Source: Methanobacteriota archaeon (GTDB lineage Archaea; Thermoplasmatota; Thermoplasmata; RBG-16-68-12). From it: a stretch of 5,477 nucleotides of DNA. The translations under genes and the position numbers were made by a program. Positions 1-5,414 of this stretch are shown here, piece by piece. The notes below the pieces were generated by a model, which was not told where the DNA came from, did not search any database, and saw nothing but the letters and a program-made list of their open reading frames with translations. Positions within the stretch are counted from its first letter, which is position 1. Each line of letters begins with the position of its first letter. The stretch is taken from positions 1 to 5,477 of the forward strand of contig VBLR01000024.1 of NCBI GenBank assembly GCA_005878665.1, given 5' to 3'.

Positions 1-366
1 CAAGCCTTCCGCGCCGCCTGAGAAGTTGTCCTTCAGGACCGCGGCGTATTCTTTCGCGACCTCAGCGAGGGAAGCGTCGCCATGGAGGTCCTGTACCGCA
101 TTCCGATATTCCACCAGGGCGAGGTATTGTCGCTCGTCGCGGGCCATCTCGTCGTCGCTGAGGGCGAGGTATGCCTGCCCCGCCTTCCGACGCCATCTCC
201 CGGCATCCTTCAAGCGTCCGAGCTTCTCGTTGCACCGGGCCAGGGCCTGATGGATCCCGACGCGGTCCAGCGCGGAACCGGAGGTCGTCAGCTTCTCGTA
301 GTTCGGCAGGGCGGCCGCGAAATCCCCGCGCGCCTCTGCCTCGATGGCATCGAGCAAGTCGGACAT
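1..366 (-). CDS. TPR-like helical repeat protein, N-terminal 122 residues (cut by the window edge)
   Basis: The minus-strand frame is open from an ATG at 366 to the left edge of the window without a stop, giving 122 residues. The start MSDLLDAIEAEARGDFAAAL and the following NYEKL look like one tetratricopeptide helix pair: small residues at the packing positions (A-x-x-x-G-D-F-x-x-A) and an aromatic on the second helix. The segment around residues 36-70 (ALARCNEKLGRLKDAGRWRR, then KAGQAYLAL) reads as a second pair, and the rest stays helical, acidic and alanine-rich. There is no signal peptide or membrane segment, so a cytoplasmic scaffold or adaptor is likely. A Shine-Dalgarno-like GAGAGGT lies about 10 bases before the ATG. 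The gene begins 35 bases after the queD stop and could be co-transcribed with it. TPR-like assignment is by pattern only; no specific function or partner is recognisable. Confidence 0.72.
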   Translation of the reverse strand, partial: MSDLLDAIEAEARGDFAAALPNYEKLTTSGSALDRVGIHQALARCNEKLGRLKDAGRWRRKAGQAYLALSDDEMARDERQYLALVEYRNAVQDLHGDASLAEVAKEYAAVLKDNFSGGAEGL

Positions 367-376
367 GGTTGTGCAG

Positions 377-383
377 ACCTCTC
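377..383 (-). promoter_or_regulatory. Shine-Dalgarno-like site of the TPR-like gene
   Basis: The minus strand reads GAGAGGT here, complementary to the 16S rRNA 3' end, and ends 10 bases before the ATG at 366. That spacing is a little long but acceptable. It supports this start and suggests leadered translation as part of the queD transcript. Confidence 0.45.
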
Positions 384-401
384 ACTGGATGCGAGTTAGC
401 C

Positions 402-728
402 TCAGATCTCCGCCCACTTGCCGTAGCCCTCCCAGACCCGGACATGGAGTGGGAACTTGATCTTCTCGTGCAGCCGTTTCGTGATGAGCTCGGCGATGTT
501 CTCGACCGTCGGGTACTCGAGGAACATGTTCCAGTCCTTGTGATCGTAATCCACGAGGATCGAGCGGAGGTTCTTCTTCAGATCCGCGAAGTCGAGGAGC
601 ATGCCGCCCTTGTGGTCCCCCTCGATGTAGACGTCGATCTGGTAGGTGTGCCCGTGGAGGGAACCGCAGCGCTCGTGGCCCGGCAGGTGATGGGCGCAGT
701 CGATGTATTCCGTGACCCCGAGCTTCAT
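402..728 (-). CDS. queD: 6-carboxy-5,6,7,8-tetrahydropterin synthase (QueD)
   Basis: This 108-residue protein belongs to the 6-pyruvoyl-tetrahydropterin synthase family. QueD converts 7,8-dihydroneopterin triphosphate to 6-carboxytetrahydropterin, the second step from GTP towards preQ0, the precursor of archaeosine (archaea) or queuosine (bacteria). The three zinc histidines are visible: H13 in AHHLPGH, and H25 and H27 in LHGH. The catalytic cysteine C21 sits in CGSLHGH, the CxxxHGH signature of the QueD class rather than the glutamate-type folate variants. D62-H63 in DYDHKDW matches the conserved DH pair, PTVENIAELI is the usual following helix, and E100 in VRVWEG is the pterin-anchoring glutamate. 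The length is typical of compact single-domain family members. The ATG at 728 follows a TATA-like CCTTTATGG by about 30 bases, which suggests a leaderless transcript. The cupin and queC lie directly upstream. Product assignment is firm; archaeosine versus queuosine depends on the host. Confidence 0.94.
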   Translation of the reverse strand: MKLGVTEYIDCAHHLPGHERCGSLHGHTYQIDVYIEGDHKGGMLLDFADLKKNLRSILVDYDHKDWNMFLEYPTVENIAELITKRLHEKIKFPLHVRVWEGYGKWAEI

Positions 729-753
729 CGATCCCGACTCAAGGTCCAGGCCG

Positions 754-762
754 CCATAAAGG
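754..762 (-). promoter_or_regulatory. Putative TATA box of queD
   Basis: The minus strand reads CCTTTATGG in the 48-base gap between the cupin stop and the queD start. Its centre lies about 30 bases before the queD ATG, so an archaeal start site about 25 bases downstream would fall within a few bases of the ATG and make a near-leaderless transcript. No Shine-Dalgarno sequence precedes queD, which fits. Whether it is used in addition to readthrough from queC and the cupin gene cannot be told from sequence. Confidence 0.45.
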
Positions 763-776
763 TTGGCTTGCGGGCG

Positions 777-1112
777 CTAGATCGGCGTGACGGTGAGGAA
801 CTTCAGCGGCCCCTTGCCTCGTTGCAGGAACTGGTGTTCCTCGTTCGACTGAACGAGCAGTACGATCCCCGGTCGCAGAGCGAGTTTCTTCCCGCTGATG
901 ATGGCTACGCCGCGCCCTTCCGTGACGACGAGCTGGTGGTCCCATTCGTGACGGTGCGGGGTCGAGTAGCCGCCTTTCGAGATGATCAGCTCGTGCATTG
1001 CGGTCTTCCGGGCCCCGTCCTCGTGCCCGATGAGCTGTTTCATCTTGACGTTGTGACTGCCTTCCTCCAAGAATCGGATCGCGGCGACCGACCGGACGTG
1101 CGTCGTATACAT
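777..1112 (-). CDS. Small single-domain cupin with four-histidine metal site (TM1459-like)
   Basis: This 111-residue protein is a lone cupin barrel. Cupin motif 1 spans residues 47-66: G47, H53, H55 and H59 within PHRHEWDHQLVVTEG, with the usual glutamate position replaced by histidine. Motif 2 is RPGIVLLVQSNEEHQF, with H93 as fourth ligand. The ligand spacing (53, 55, 59, 93) and length closely match what I recall of Thermotoga TM1459, a manganese cupin with a tetrahistidine site. Family members include sugar isomerases, dioxygenases and sensors, so the reaction cannot be assigned. The start is the ATG at 1112; the frame stays open far upstream only because it shadows queC. A TATA-like AATCTTTAGG lies about 32 bases before the ATG. 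It sits 62 bases after the queC stop and 48 bases before queD, so it is probably expressed with the deazaguanine genes, but a role in that pathway is inference only. Confidence 0.87.
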   Translation of the reverse strand: MYTTHVRSVAAIRFLEEGSHNVKMKQLIGHEDGARKTAMHELIISKGGYSTPHRHEWDHQLVVTEGRGVAIISGKKLALRPGIVLLVQSNEEHQFLQRGKGPLKFLTVTPI

Positions 1113-1140
1113 GCCGGGCAGCGGGGGAATCCGCCGGTCT

Positions 1141-1150
1141 CCTAAAGATT
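1141..1150 (-). promoter_or_regulatory. Possible TATA box of the cupin gene
   Basis: The minus strand reads AATCTTTAGG in the gap after queC, centred about 32 bases before the cupin ATG. That spacing is close to the one at queD and would give a short leader. The AGGAG at its downstream edge is too far from the ATG (more than 20 bases) to act as a ribosome binding site. The match to a TATA consensus is weaker than at queC or queD. Confidence 0.3.
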
Positions 1151-1174
1151 TTGCGCGACGATTGCTGACGCCCG

Positions 1175-1828
1175 CTACGCTTCGTACTCGACCGGGTCGG
1201 ATACGCCAACGGCGGCGAACGCTTCCTTGCGCTCGCGACACGAGACGCAGGTTCCGCAGTGCACGGCGCGGTCCCAATAGCACGACCAGGTGACGTCGAA
1301 CGGGACGTTCATCTCGAGGCCCATTCGGACGACCTCCTCCTTCGACTTGCCGCTCAACGGGACCAGGATCTGCACGGGCGCCTTTTCGTAGGACCACAGG
1401 CTGAGGTGGAACACGCTGTTGAGGAAGTTGAAGAACTTCGGGCTCGAGTCGGGGAACGATTCCGGATCGACGCCATTGTGGCCGCCCACCAAGTAGCGCG
1501 CCGCGGCGAGTTCCGCGTAGTAGCCGGCGAGGCCATAGAAGATCAGGTTGCGTCCCGGGATGTATCCCTCCGGGGAGTCGAGGAGGACGCGGTTCTCGAA
1601 ACCCTCCTTCCGAAGGTCGTCGACCTCTTTCAGGAAGGGAAGGTCCACGTGCCGGATGGGCGTGGTCCCCGCCTGCATGGTGAGCGCGCGAACCGCCGCG
1701 TGCTCTTGTTTCGGCCGGCCGAAGTAGTCGAACGTGAGCGGTCGGATGTCCCAGCCCTGTTTCTTCGCCCACCAGAGTGCGACGGCCGAATCGACGCCGC
1801 CGGACAGGAGGATGATTGCCCGATCCAT
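1175..1828 (-). CDS. queC: 7-cyano-7-deazaguanine (preQ0) synthase QueC
   Basis: QueC is an ATP-dependent ligase that converts 7-carboxy-7-deazaguanine and ammonia to preQ0, the base inserted into tRNA for archaeosine or queuosine. The 217-residue protein opens MDRAIILLSGGVDS, the N-type PP-loop (SGGVDS at 9-14) that binds ATP. FDYFGRPKQE (33-42) matches the family's YGQRHxxE region, IPGRN (90-94) is the conserved PGRN motif, and GGHNGVDPESFPDSSPKFF (115-133) is the substrate-binding stretch. The zinc site is complete: C183, then C191, C194 and C197 in HCGTCVSC. I chose the ATG at 1828 because it gives the standard QueC N-terminus and has GGCGGT six bases upstream. A GTG at 1867 would add 13 residues and sits at short-leader distance from the TATA box, so it is a possible alternative. 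Downstream neighbours are the cupin and queD. QueE, which makes the substrate, is not in the window. Confidence 0.95.
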   Translation of the reverse strand: MDRAIILLSGGVDSAVALWWAKKQGWDIRPLTFDYFGRPKQEHAAVRALTMQAGTTPIRHVDLPFLKEVDDLRKEGFENRVLLDSPEGYIPGRNLIFYGLAGYYAELAAARYLVGGHNGVDPESFPDSSPKFFNFLNSVFHLSLWSYEKAPVQILVPLSGKSKEEVVRMGLEMNVPFDVTWSCYWDRAVHCGTCVSCRERKEAFAAVGVSDPVEYEA

Positions 1829-1834
1829 TCGATT

Positions 1835-1840
1835 ACCGCC
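1835..1840 (-). promoter_or_regulatory. Ribosome binding site deciding the queC start
   Basis: The minus strand reads GGCGGT, one mismatch from GGAGGT, exactly six bases before the ATG at 1828. This favours that ATG over the GTG at 1867, which has no such site. Confidence 0.4.
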
Positions 1841-1898
1841 AAATCGTTTGGGCCTGCAGCCTTCCACGGTGCGGGCCGCGAAGCGGAGGCTTCCGACC

Positions 1899-1907
1899 CA
1901 TAAATAT
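1899..1907 (-). promoter_or_regulatory. Strong TATA box upstream of queC
   Basis: The minus strand reads ATATTTATG, preceded by a purine-rich GGGACAG that could serve as the TFB recognition element. It is the best archaeal promoter match in the window and lies in the 117-base gap between the membrane protein gene and queC. A start about 25 bases downstream (near 1877) would give a leader of about 50 bases to the ATG at 1828, or about 10 bases to the alternative GTG at 1867. The gap also holds a short GAAGC/GCTTC hairpin (1880-1893) of unknown meaning. This is the likely promoter for queC, the cupin and queD. Confidence 0.55.
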
Positions 1908-1945
1908 CTGTCCCAGACTCGAAGGACGGAAGGCCGAAAAGGATA

Positions 1946-3031
1946 TCAGGCCACAGGCGGCGGCGGAAGGTGGTACGGCTGCCAGAGGACCTGGAGTTCG
2001 TCCTCGATCCCTTCGAGAGACTCGCCCTGCCACGTAGCCAGGCGGTCCCCGTATCGGTCGTCAAGAATCGCGAGCAGATGTCGCAGGCGGTGTACGATAT
2101 CGTCCGTGTCACCGGATGAGACGAGGACGGCGAGGACGATTCCTCTGTCGCTGCACATGACGAAACGGTGATCCCCCAGCGTGACCTCGTGGACCTCTCC
2201 GTCTCTCTCCGTGAACGCCTCGCGCACGAACGACGAGATCGCAGAGATCATGCTCCCGACGACATCGCGATCTTTGTCGCTCATCAGGCTGCGCGACATG
2301 TGCTTGACCAGCAGGCTGTTCGAGCCGATCACGAAGACCTCTTCGATCACCGGCTCCGGGGCCGATGGGGCGAGCGCGGGAGGCGGTGGCGGGTTCGTCA
2401 CCGATGGGATGCGCTTGATCGTCACCTCCATCTTCTTCGGAGTGAGCTTCTTCGAGGAAACGAGATGCCAGACGTCAGATGACGCCCAAGCGAATGCTAA
2501 GCCCGCGCCGATCGCGAGGAACCATGCCAGTTGGGGTGCCCAGCTTAGCGTGTAGGCTCCCACGGATTGGCCGGCGAATTGCGCCCCGCCGGGGATGCCC
2601 GGCCTCTGAAGGGCAGCTTTGGGGATTGTAAACACGATTGAGAATGATGCATAGAGCATCGATGCGCAGGCACCGAGGAATGCGACCCCGGCGTATATCC
2701 CGCGGAGCTTTTTCCAGGCTGTCAGCATTGAAAGGGCGAATCCCACGAAACCGGCGATGGCCCCGAGGACGAAGAACTGGTCGAAGTCGGCGAAGGCATT
2801 CGCCATGTCTTGCTGGATCGGTCGGAGCTGGTCGTATCCGTAGTCGAGCCGCAAGTCGTCTTGTTTCGTCGTGTTGTTGTAGATCGTGTGGTGTGCCGCA
2901 AATGGGCTGTACGACCAGATTTCCGTGCGTTGAGAGTCTTCCTTTCGCCACTCCCAGAGCGGATTCGCGACAGCCGCGAAAACTAGCGCGAGGGCGATGC
3001 CGGCAGCGGCGACGCCGGACCAGATTGACAT
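1946..3031 (-). CDS. Four-helix membrane protein with C-terminal roadblock/longin-like cytoplasmic domain
   Basis: I do not recognise a named gene. The 361-residue product has hydrophobic segments at about residues 5-24, 86-105, 111-134 and 165-184. Positive charges (KKLR at 107-110, KKLTPKK at 194-200) place the ends and the short helix 2-3 loop inside. The 60-residue loop 25-85 and the 30-residue loop 135-164 then face outside; the first carries an NNTT glycosylation sequon at 52-55. A proline-rich linker (NPPPPPALAPSAPEP, 213-227) joins a soluble domain at about 230-350. That domain begins EEVFVIGSNSLLVKHMSRSL and continues with a helix, the strands EVTLGDHRFVMC and GIVLAVLVS, and a charged helix ending RYGDRLATWQGE. 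Strand-strand-helix-strand-strand-helix order suggests a roadblock/longin-like sensor or small-GTPase regulatory fold, as in other archaeal proteins; this is pattern inference. ATG 3031 is preferred over GTG 3046 because a TATA-like CTTAACC lies 29 bases before it. A role in signalling or polarity at the membrane is speculative. Confidence 0.82.
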   Translation of the reverse strand: MSIWSGVAAAGIALALVFAAVANPLWEWRKEDSQRTEIWSYSPFAAHHTIYNNTTKQDDLRLDYGYDQLRPIQQDMANAFADFDQFFVLGAIAGFVGFALSMLTAWKKLRGIYAGVAFLGACASMLYASFSIVFTIPKAALQRPGIPGGAQFAGQSVGAYTLSWAPQLAWFLAIGAGLAFAWASSDVWHLVSSKKLTPKKMEVTIKRIPSVTNPPPPPALAPSAPEPVIEEVFVIGSNSLLVKHMSRSLMSDKDRDVVGSMISAISSFVREAFTERDGEVHEVTLGDHRFVMCSDRGIVLAVLVSSGDTDDIVHRLRHLLAILDDRYGDRLATWQGESLEGIEDELQVLWQPYHLPPPPVA

Positions 3032-3090
3032 AGCGGGAAAAACCACTCGGCCTTGCGGTTAAGACCCCTCTCACGTGGTTATCGGCGCTG

Positions 3091-3110
3091 ACAACAAACA
3101 ATCAAGTTTG
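3091..3110 (-). terminator. Possible T-rich terminator after ECH1
   Basis: Thirteen bases past the ECH1 stop, the minus strand has a weak 5-bp hairpin (CAAAC and GTTTG around a six-base loop) merging into the T-rich tract TTGATTGTTTGTTGT. Archaeal transcription often ends in such tracts. The hairpin alone is weak, so confidence is low, but a terminator here would separate the acyl-CoA block from the membrane protein gene. Confidence 0.3.
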
Positions 3111-3122
3111 AGAATGGTCTCC

Positions 3123-3902
3123 TCAGTGATCCTTCCATTTCGCATCGCGTTTCTCGAGGAAAGCGCGTACCCCTTCCTCCTTGTCCTCCGATTCCATCAC
3201 GAGCGTGAAGAGGCTCTGCTCATACAGGCGCCCTTGATCGAGGGGCAGGCGCGCAGACGCTCGAACGGCCGCTTTCGCAAGCCGCACGGCGAGGGCGCTC
3301 CGAGACGCGATTCGATCGGCGATTTCGAACGTCCGTTGCTCAAGGCGCGAGTGAGGGACGACTTCGTCCACGAGGCCCACACGGAGCGCCTCGGCCGCAT
3401 CGACCCGATTGCCTGTCAACGTGAGCTTCAGCGCGTTTCCGAGCCCGACCAGCCGCGGAAGTCGCTGGCTTCCACCGCCGCCGGGGATGATTCCGATGTT
3501 GATCTCGGTCTGTCCAAGGGTCGCGCGATCGGAGGCGATCCGGATGTCGCAGGCCATGGCCAGCTCGAGGCCGCCGCCGAAGCAGTATCCGTTGATCATC
3601 GCGAGGAGCGGCTTGGCGGTCCGGTCGACCGCGTCGTACAGGGTCCCGTGCTCATACATTCGCCATTGCTCGATGGCGGTGCGACCTTGGAATTCGTGAA
3701 TGTCGGCTCCCGCGGTGAACGCTTTGTCGCCCGAACCGGTGAGGACGATCGTCCGGGTCTCCTCGTGTTTGTCGAGGTCGGCAAGGGCGCGGACCAATTC
3801 GGCTTTCAGCATCATCGACATAGCATTGAGCTTGTCTGGGCGATTCAATGCGACGACCGCGGTCGGGCCGCGGTGGGTCACGAGGATCGTATCGTAGTGC
3901 AT
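3123..3902 (-). CDS. Enoyl-CoA hydratase/isomerase family protein (ECH1)
   Basis: This 259-residue protein is a full-length crotonase-superfamily member. The family typically adds water to 2-enoyl-CoA esters in beta-oxidation or amino-acid breakdown. LNRPDKLNAM (19-28) is the standard N-terminal motif and FTAGADIHEF (62-71) supplies an oxyanion-hole backbone amide. NGYCFGGGLELAMACDIRIA (104-123) holds the first catalytic glutamate E113, and GQTEINIGIIPGGGGSQRLP (130-149) the second, E133. Having both glutamates supports a true hydratase rather than a repurposed family member. The C-terminal SEDKEEGVRAFLEKRDAKW is the usual trimer-stabilising tail. The ATG at 3902 is the only good start. Upstream is a 104-base gap from the GNAT gene containing a perfect inverted repeat, so it may have its own regulated promoter. 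Substrate chain length cannot be inferred. A paralogue (ECH2) lies two genes upstream. Confidence 0.93.
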   Translation of the reverse strand: MHYDTILVTHRGPTAVVALNRPDKLNAMSMMLKAELVRALADLDKHEETRTIVLTGSGDKAFTAGADIHEFQGRTAIEQWRMYEHGTLYDAVDRTAKPLLAMINGYCFGGGLELAMACDIRIASDRATLGQTEINIGIIPGGGGSQRLPRLVGLGNALKLTLTGNRVDAAEALRVGLVDEVVPHSRLEQRTFEIADRIASRSALAVRLAKAAVRASARLPLDQGRLYEQSLFTLVMESEDKEEGVRAFLEKRDAKWKDH

Positions 3903-3954
3903 GATATCGGCCCGGGAAGGCCACCTGGCGACTTCAGGCCTCGCCCCGATGTGT

Positions 3955-3972
3955 CAACCTTGTTTAAGGTTG
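3955..3972 (-). repeat. Perfect 7-bp inverted repeat before ECH1, possible operator/promoter
   Basis: CAACCTT and AAGGTTG face each other across the four-base spacer GTTT. The element lies in the gap between GNAT and ECH1, about 53 bases before the ECH1 ATG. On the minus strand its centre reads CCTTAAACAAGG, which could contain the TATA element. No T-tract follows it in the transcription direction, so it looks less like a terminator for the GNAT gene than a dimeric-regulator site covering the ECH1 promoter. No regulator gene is present in the window. Confidence 0.5.
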
Positions 3973-4006
3973 CATGGCGGCCAGGAGATGATTGCCTCGC
4001 GGCTGG

Positions 4007-4498
4007 TCAGATTCGGCGGTCCAAGATGTGGACGGTCGGCTCGAATCCCATTTTCTTCCAGAAGCGCAGGCCCATCTCGTTCCGCATGTGCGCGTACAAA
4101 TCGACCTTTTCGACGCGACGCGACCGGAACCACGCGAGCGCCTCGTTCACGAGCGATTCCCCCACTCCCCGATTCCGTTGGGCCGGATCGACAAACAGGT
4201 CGTAGATGTGTCCGTACGATCGGTGCTCGAAGACCCTCGGCCGTGCGAGGATCGCTCCCAGGAGGAAGCCGACCGCGGTCCCGTCGAGTTCCGCGACGAG
4301 GCAGAGGCGGTCCTTGTGCCCGATGTGGCCGCGCGTGAAGCGCCGCCAGTCTCCCTTCCACCCGGGCGCGAGGCGATACTCCGGTCCACCGAGATCGGCG
4401 TGATAGTTCTCGAGCCTCTCCCACATCCGCGCGAGCGCATCGAGATCCGCGACCCGGGCGACCCGGATGCGCGGCTCACCGGACCCGATACCTGCCAC
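4007..4498 (-). CDS. GNAT-family N-acetyltransferase
   Basis: This protein of about 163 residues is a single GNAT domain that would transfer an acetyl group from acetyl-CoA to an amine. From the GTG start, strand 1 (PRIRVARVADLDAL) opens the fold. LVAELDGTAVGFLLGAI (67-83) gives the strand pair before motif A. YDLFVDPAQRNRGVGESLVN contains the acetyl-CoA pyrophosphate loop Q107-R-N-R-G-V-G113, matching Q/RxxGxG/A. LYAHMRNEMGLRFWKKMGFEP is motif B with the conserved N and the F/Y-x-K-x-G-F ending. The acceptor (small molecule, peptide N-terminus or lysine) cannot be told. The start is uncertain: TTG at 4513 adds five residues, and neither start has a well-spaced Shine-Dalgarno sequence. It follows ECH2 by 24-39 bases with no visible promoter, so co-transcription with ECH2 is likely. 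A link to acyl-CoA metabolism is inference from position. Confidence 0.88.
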   Translation of the reverse strand: MAGIGSGEPRIRVARVADLDALARMWERLENYHADLGGPEYRLAPGWKGDWRRFTRGHIGHKDRLCLVAELDGTAVGFLLGAILARPRVFEHRSYGHIYDLFVDPAQRNRGVGESLVNEALAWFRSRRVEKVDLYAHMRNEMGLRFWKKMGFEPTVHILDRRI

Positions 4499-4537
4499 CT
4501 GCCTTCCCGCCAATGTCCGCCGGCCGCGATCCGAACG

Positions 4538-5326
4538 TCACTTCCTCTGAAATGCCGGCTTGCGCTTCTCCAGGAACGCGCGAAAGCCTTCTTTCGCATC
4601 GGCCATCGCGAAGAGGCGGTTCTGCAACTCCCGTTCGAGAGCCAAGCCCTCGTACATCGGCATCTCGGTCCCTTCCGTCACGGACCGTTTGATGAGTCCG
4701 ACCGCCCGTCCCGAGTGCTCGGGATACGCGAGGCCTTTCGCGAAGGCCATCGCCTCCTCCCAGAATTTCGCCCGCGGAAAGACCCGGTTGAATAGGCCCC
4801 AATCGAGGGCCTCTTTCGGCGTGATCATTCGTCCCGTCGCCATGAGGTCGATCGCGCGGCTCTTTCCGACGAGCCGCGGAAGGCGCTGGGTCCCTCCCGT
4901 GCCGGGGAGCACCCCGAGCGTGACCTCGGGCAACCCCACCCGCCATGCGCCGTCGGAGGCGATCCGGAGATCCGTGGCCATCGCGATTTCGAGGCCTCCC
5001 CCCACGCAGTGGCCATCGATGGCCGCGATGAAGAGTTTCGGCGTGCTCTCCATCTTGTTGAGCGTCTCCTGACAGTTCAAGCAGAACATCGCTTTGTAGT
5101 CCGGCGTCGAGGAGGCGAGCAGGTTGATGTCCGCACCGGCGGACCAGATGCCGTCGAGTTTCGACGCGAGCACGCACACATCCACGTCGTCGTCGAAGCG
5201 GACGTCGTCGATCATCGTGCTCAGATCGCGCATCAGGTCGGCGTCGTACGTGTTCGCTTTCGGTTTGTTCATCCACGCAACCGCAACGCGGTCTTTCTTC
5301 TCGAGCGAAATGTAGGTCAGGTCCAT
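4538..5326 (-). CDS. Enoyl-CoA hydratase/isomerase family protein (ECH2)
   Basis: This is a second full-length crotonase-superfamily protein, 262 residues. WSAGADINLL (61-70) is the oxyanion-hole segment, GHCVGGGLEIAMATDLRIAS (105-124) carries catalytic E113, and GLPEVTLGVLPGTGGTQRLP (131-150) carries E134. Both hydratase glutamates are therefore present. The tail KEGFRAFLEKRKPAFQRK is typical. It differs from ECH1 at the N-terminal motif: NKPKANTYDADLM replaces the usual NRPxxxNAM. It also has a cysteine pair (C82, C85 in FCLNCQ) in the helix before the PKLFIAAIDG strand, so the two genes look like diverged paralogues with different substrates rather than a recent duplication. The ATG at 5326 is well supported by GAGGT six bases upstream and a TATA-like CCTTTATTAC about 40 bases upstream. 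It leads a probable two-gene unit with the GNAT gene. Fatty-acid or branched-chain amino-acid oxidation is likely but not provable here. Confidence 0.93.
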   Translation of the reverse strand: MDLTYISLEKKDRVAVAWMNKPKANTYDADLMRDLSTMIDDVRFDDDVDVCVLASKLDGIWSAGADINLLASSTPDYKAMFCLNCQETLNKMESTPKLFIAAIDGHCVGGGLEIAMATDLRIASDGAWRVGLPEVTLGVLPGTGGTQRLPRLVGKSRAIDLMATGRMITPKEALDWGLFNRVFPRAKFWEEAMAFAKGLAYPEHSGRAVGLIKRSVTEGTEMPMYEGLALERELQNRLFAMADAKEGFRAFLEKRKPAFQRK

Positions 5327-5332
5327 CGCACT

Positions 5333-5337
5333 ACCTC
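5333..5337 (-). promoter_or_regulatory. Shine-Dalgarno site of ECH2
   Basis: The minus strand reads GAGGT with six bases to the ATG at 5326, the best-spaced Shine-Dalgarno match in the window, and it fixes the ECH2 start. Confidence 0.6.
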
Positions 5338-5360
5338 GAGCGAGAACATTGGAACTGCTC

Positions 5361-5370
5361 GTAATAAAGG
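5361..5370 (-). promoter_or_regulatory. Putative TATA box of ECH2
   Basis: The minus strand reads CCTTTATTAC, centred about 40 bases before the ECH2 ATG. A start about 25 bases downstream would give a leader of about 14 bases that just includes the GAGGT ribosome binding site. This arrangement is coherent and supports a promoter for the ECH2-GNAT unit. Confidence 0.5.
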
Positions 5371-5414
5371 ATGGGTTATCATCGCGATCCGACCGGTTGG
5401 ACGTCTCGCACGCC

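Noticed and set aside
171..1145. Plus-strand open frame of 324 codons antisense to queD and the cupin
   Set aside because: It covers two firmly identified minus-strand genes and the gap between them. Its arginine- and valine-rich translation shows no domain, as expected for an antisense shadow.
1113..1772. Long upstream extension of the cupin frame through queC, suggesting a larger fusion protein
   Set aside because: The extension overlaps nearly the whole QueC coding frame, and its arginine/proline/glycine-rich sequence has no domain. The cupin ATG at 1112 gives a complete single-domain family member.
1829..1880. preQ1 riboswitch in the queC leader
   Set aside because: No preQ1 aptamer features (short hairpin with an A-rich tail forming a pseudoknot with the ribosome binding site) are visible, and such riboswitches are known mainly from bacteria.
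3955..3972. Inverted repeat as an intrinsic terminator for the GNAT gene
   Set aside because: The hairpin is AT-rich with only seven pairs and is not followed by a T-tract on the minus strand, so a regulatory palindrome is the better reading.
3075..4205. Plus-strand open frame of 376 codons antisense to ECH1 and part of the GNAT gene
   Set aside because: It mirrors the codon pattern of two well-identified minus-strand enzymes in GC-rich DNA. Its translation is charged, low in hydrophobic periodicity and matches no family, so it is a shadow frame.
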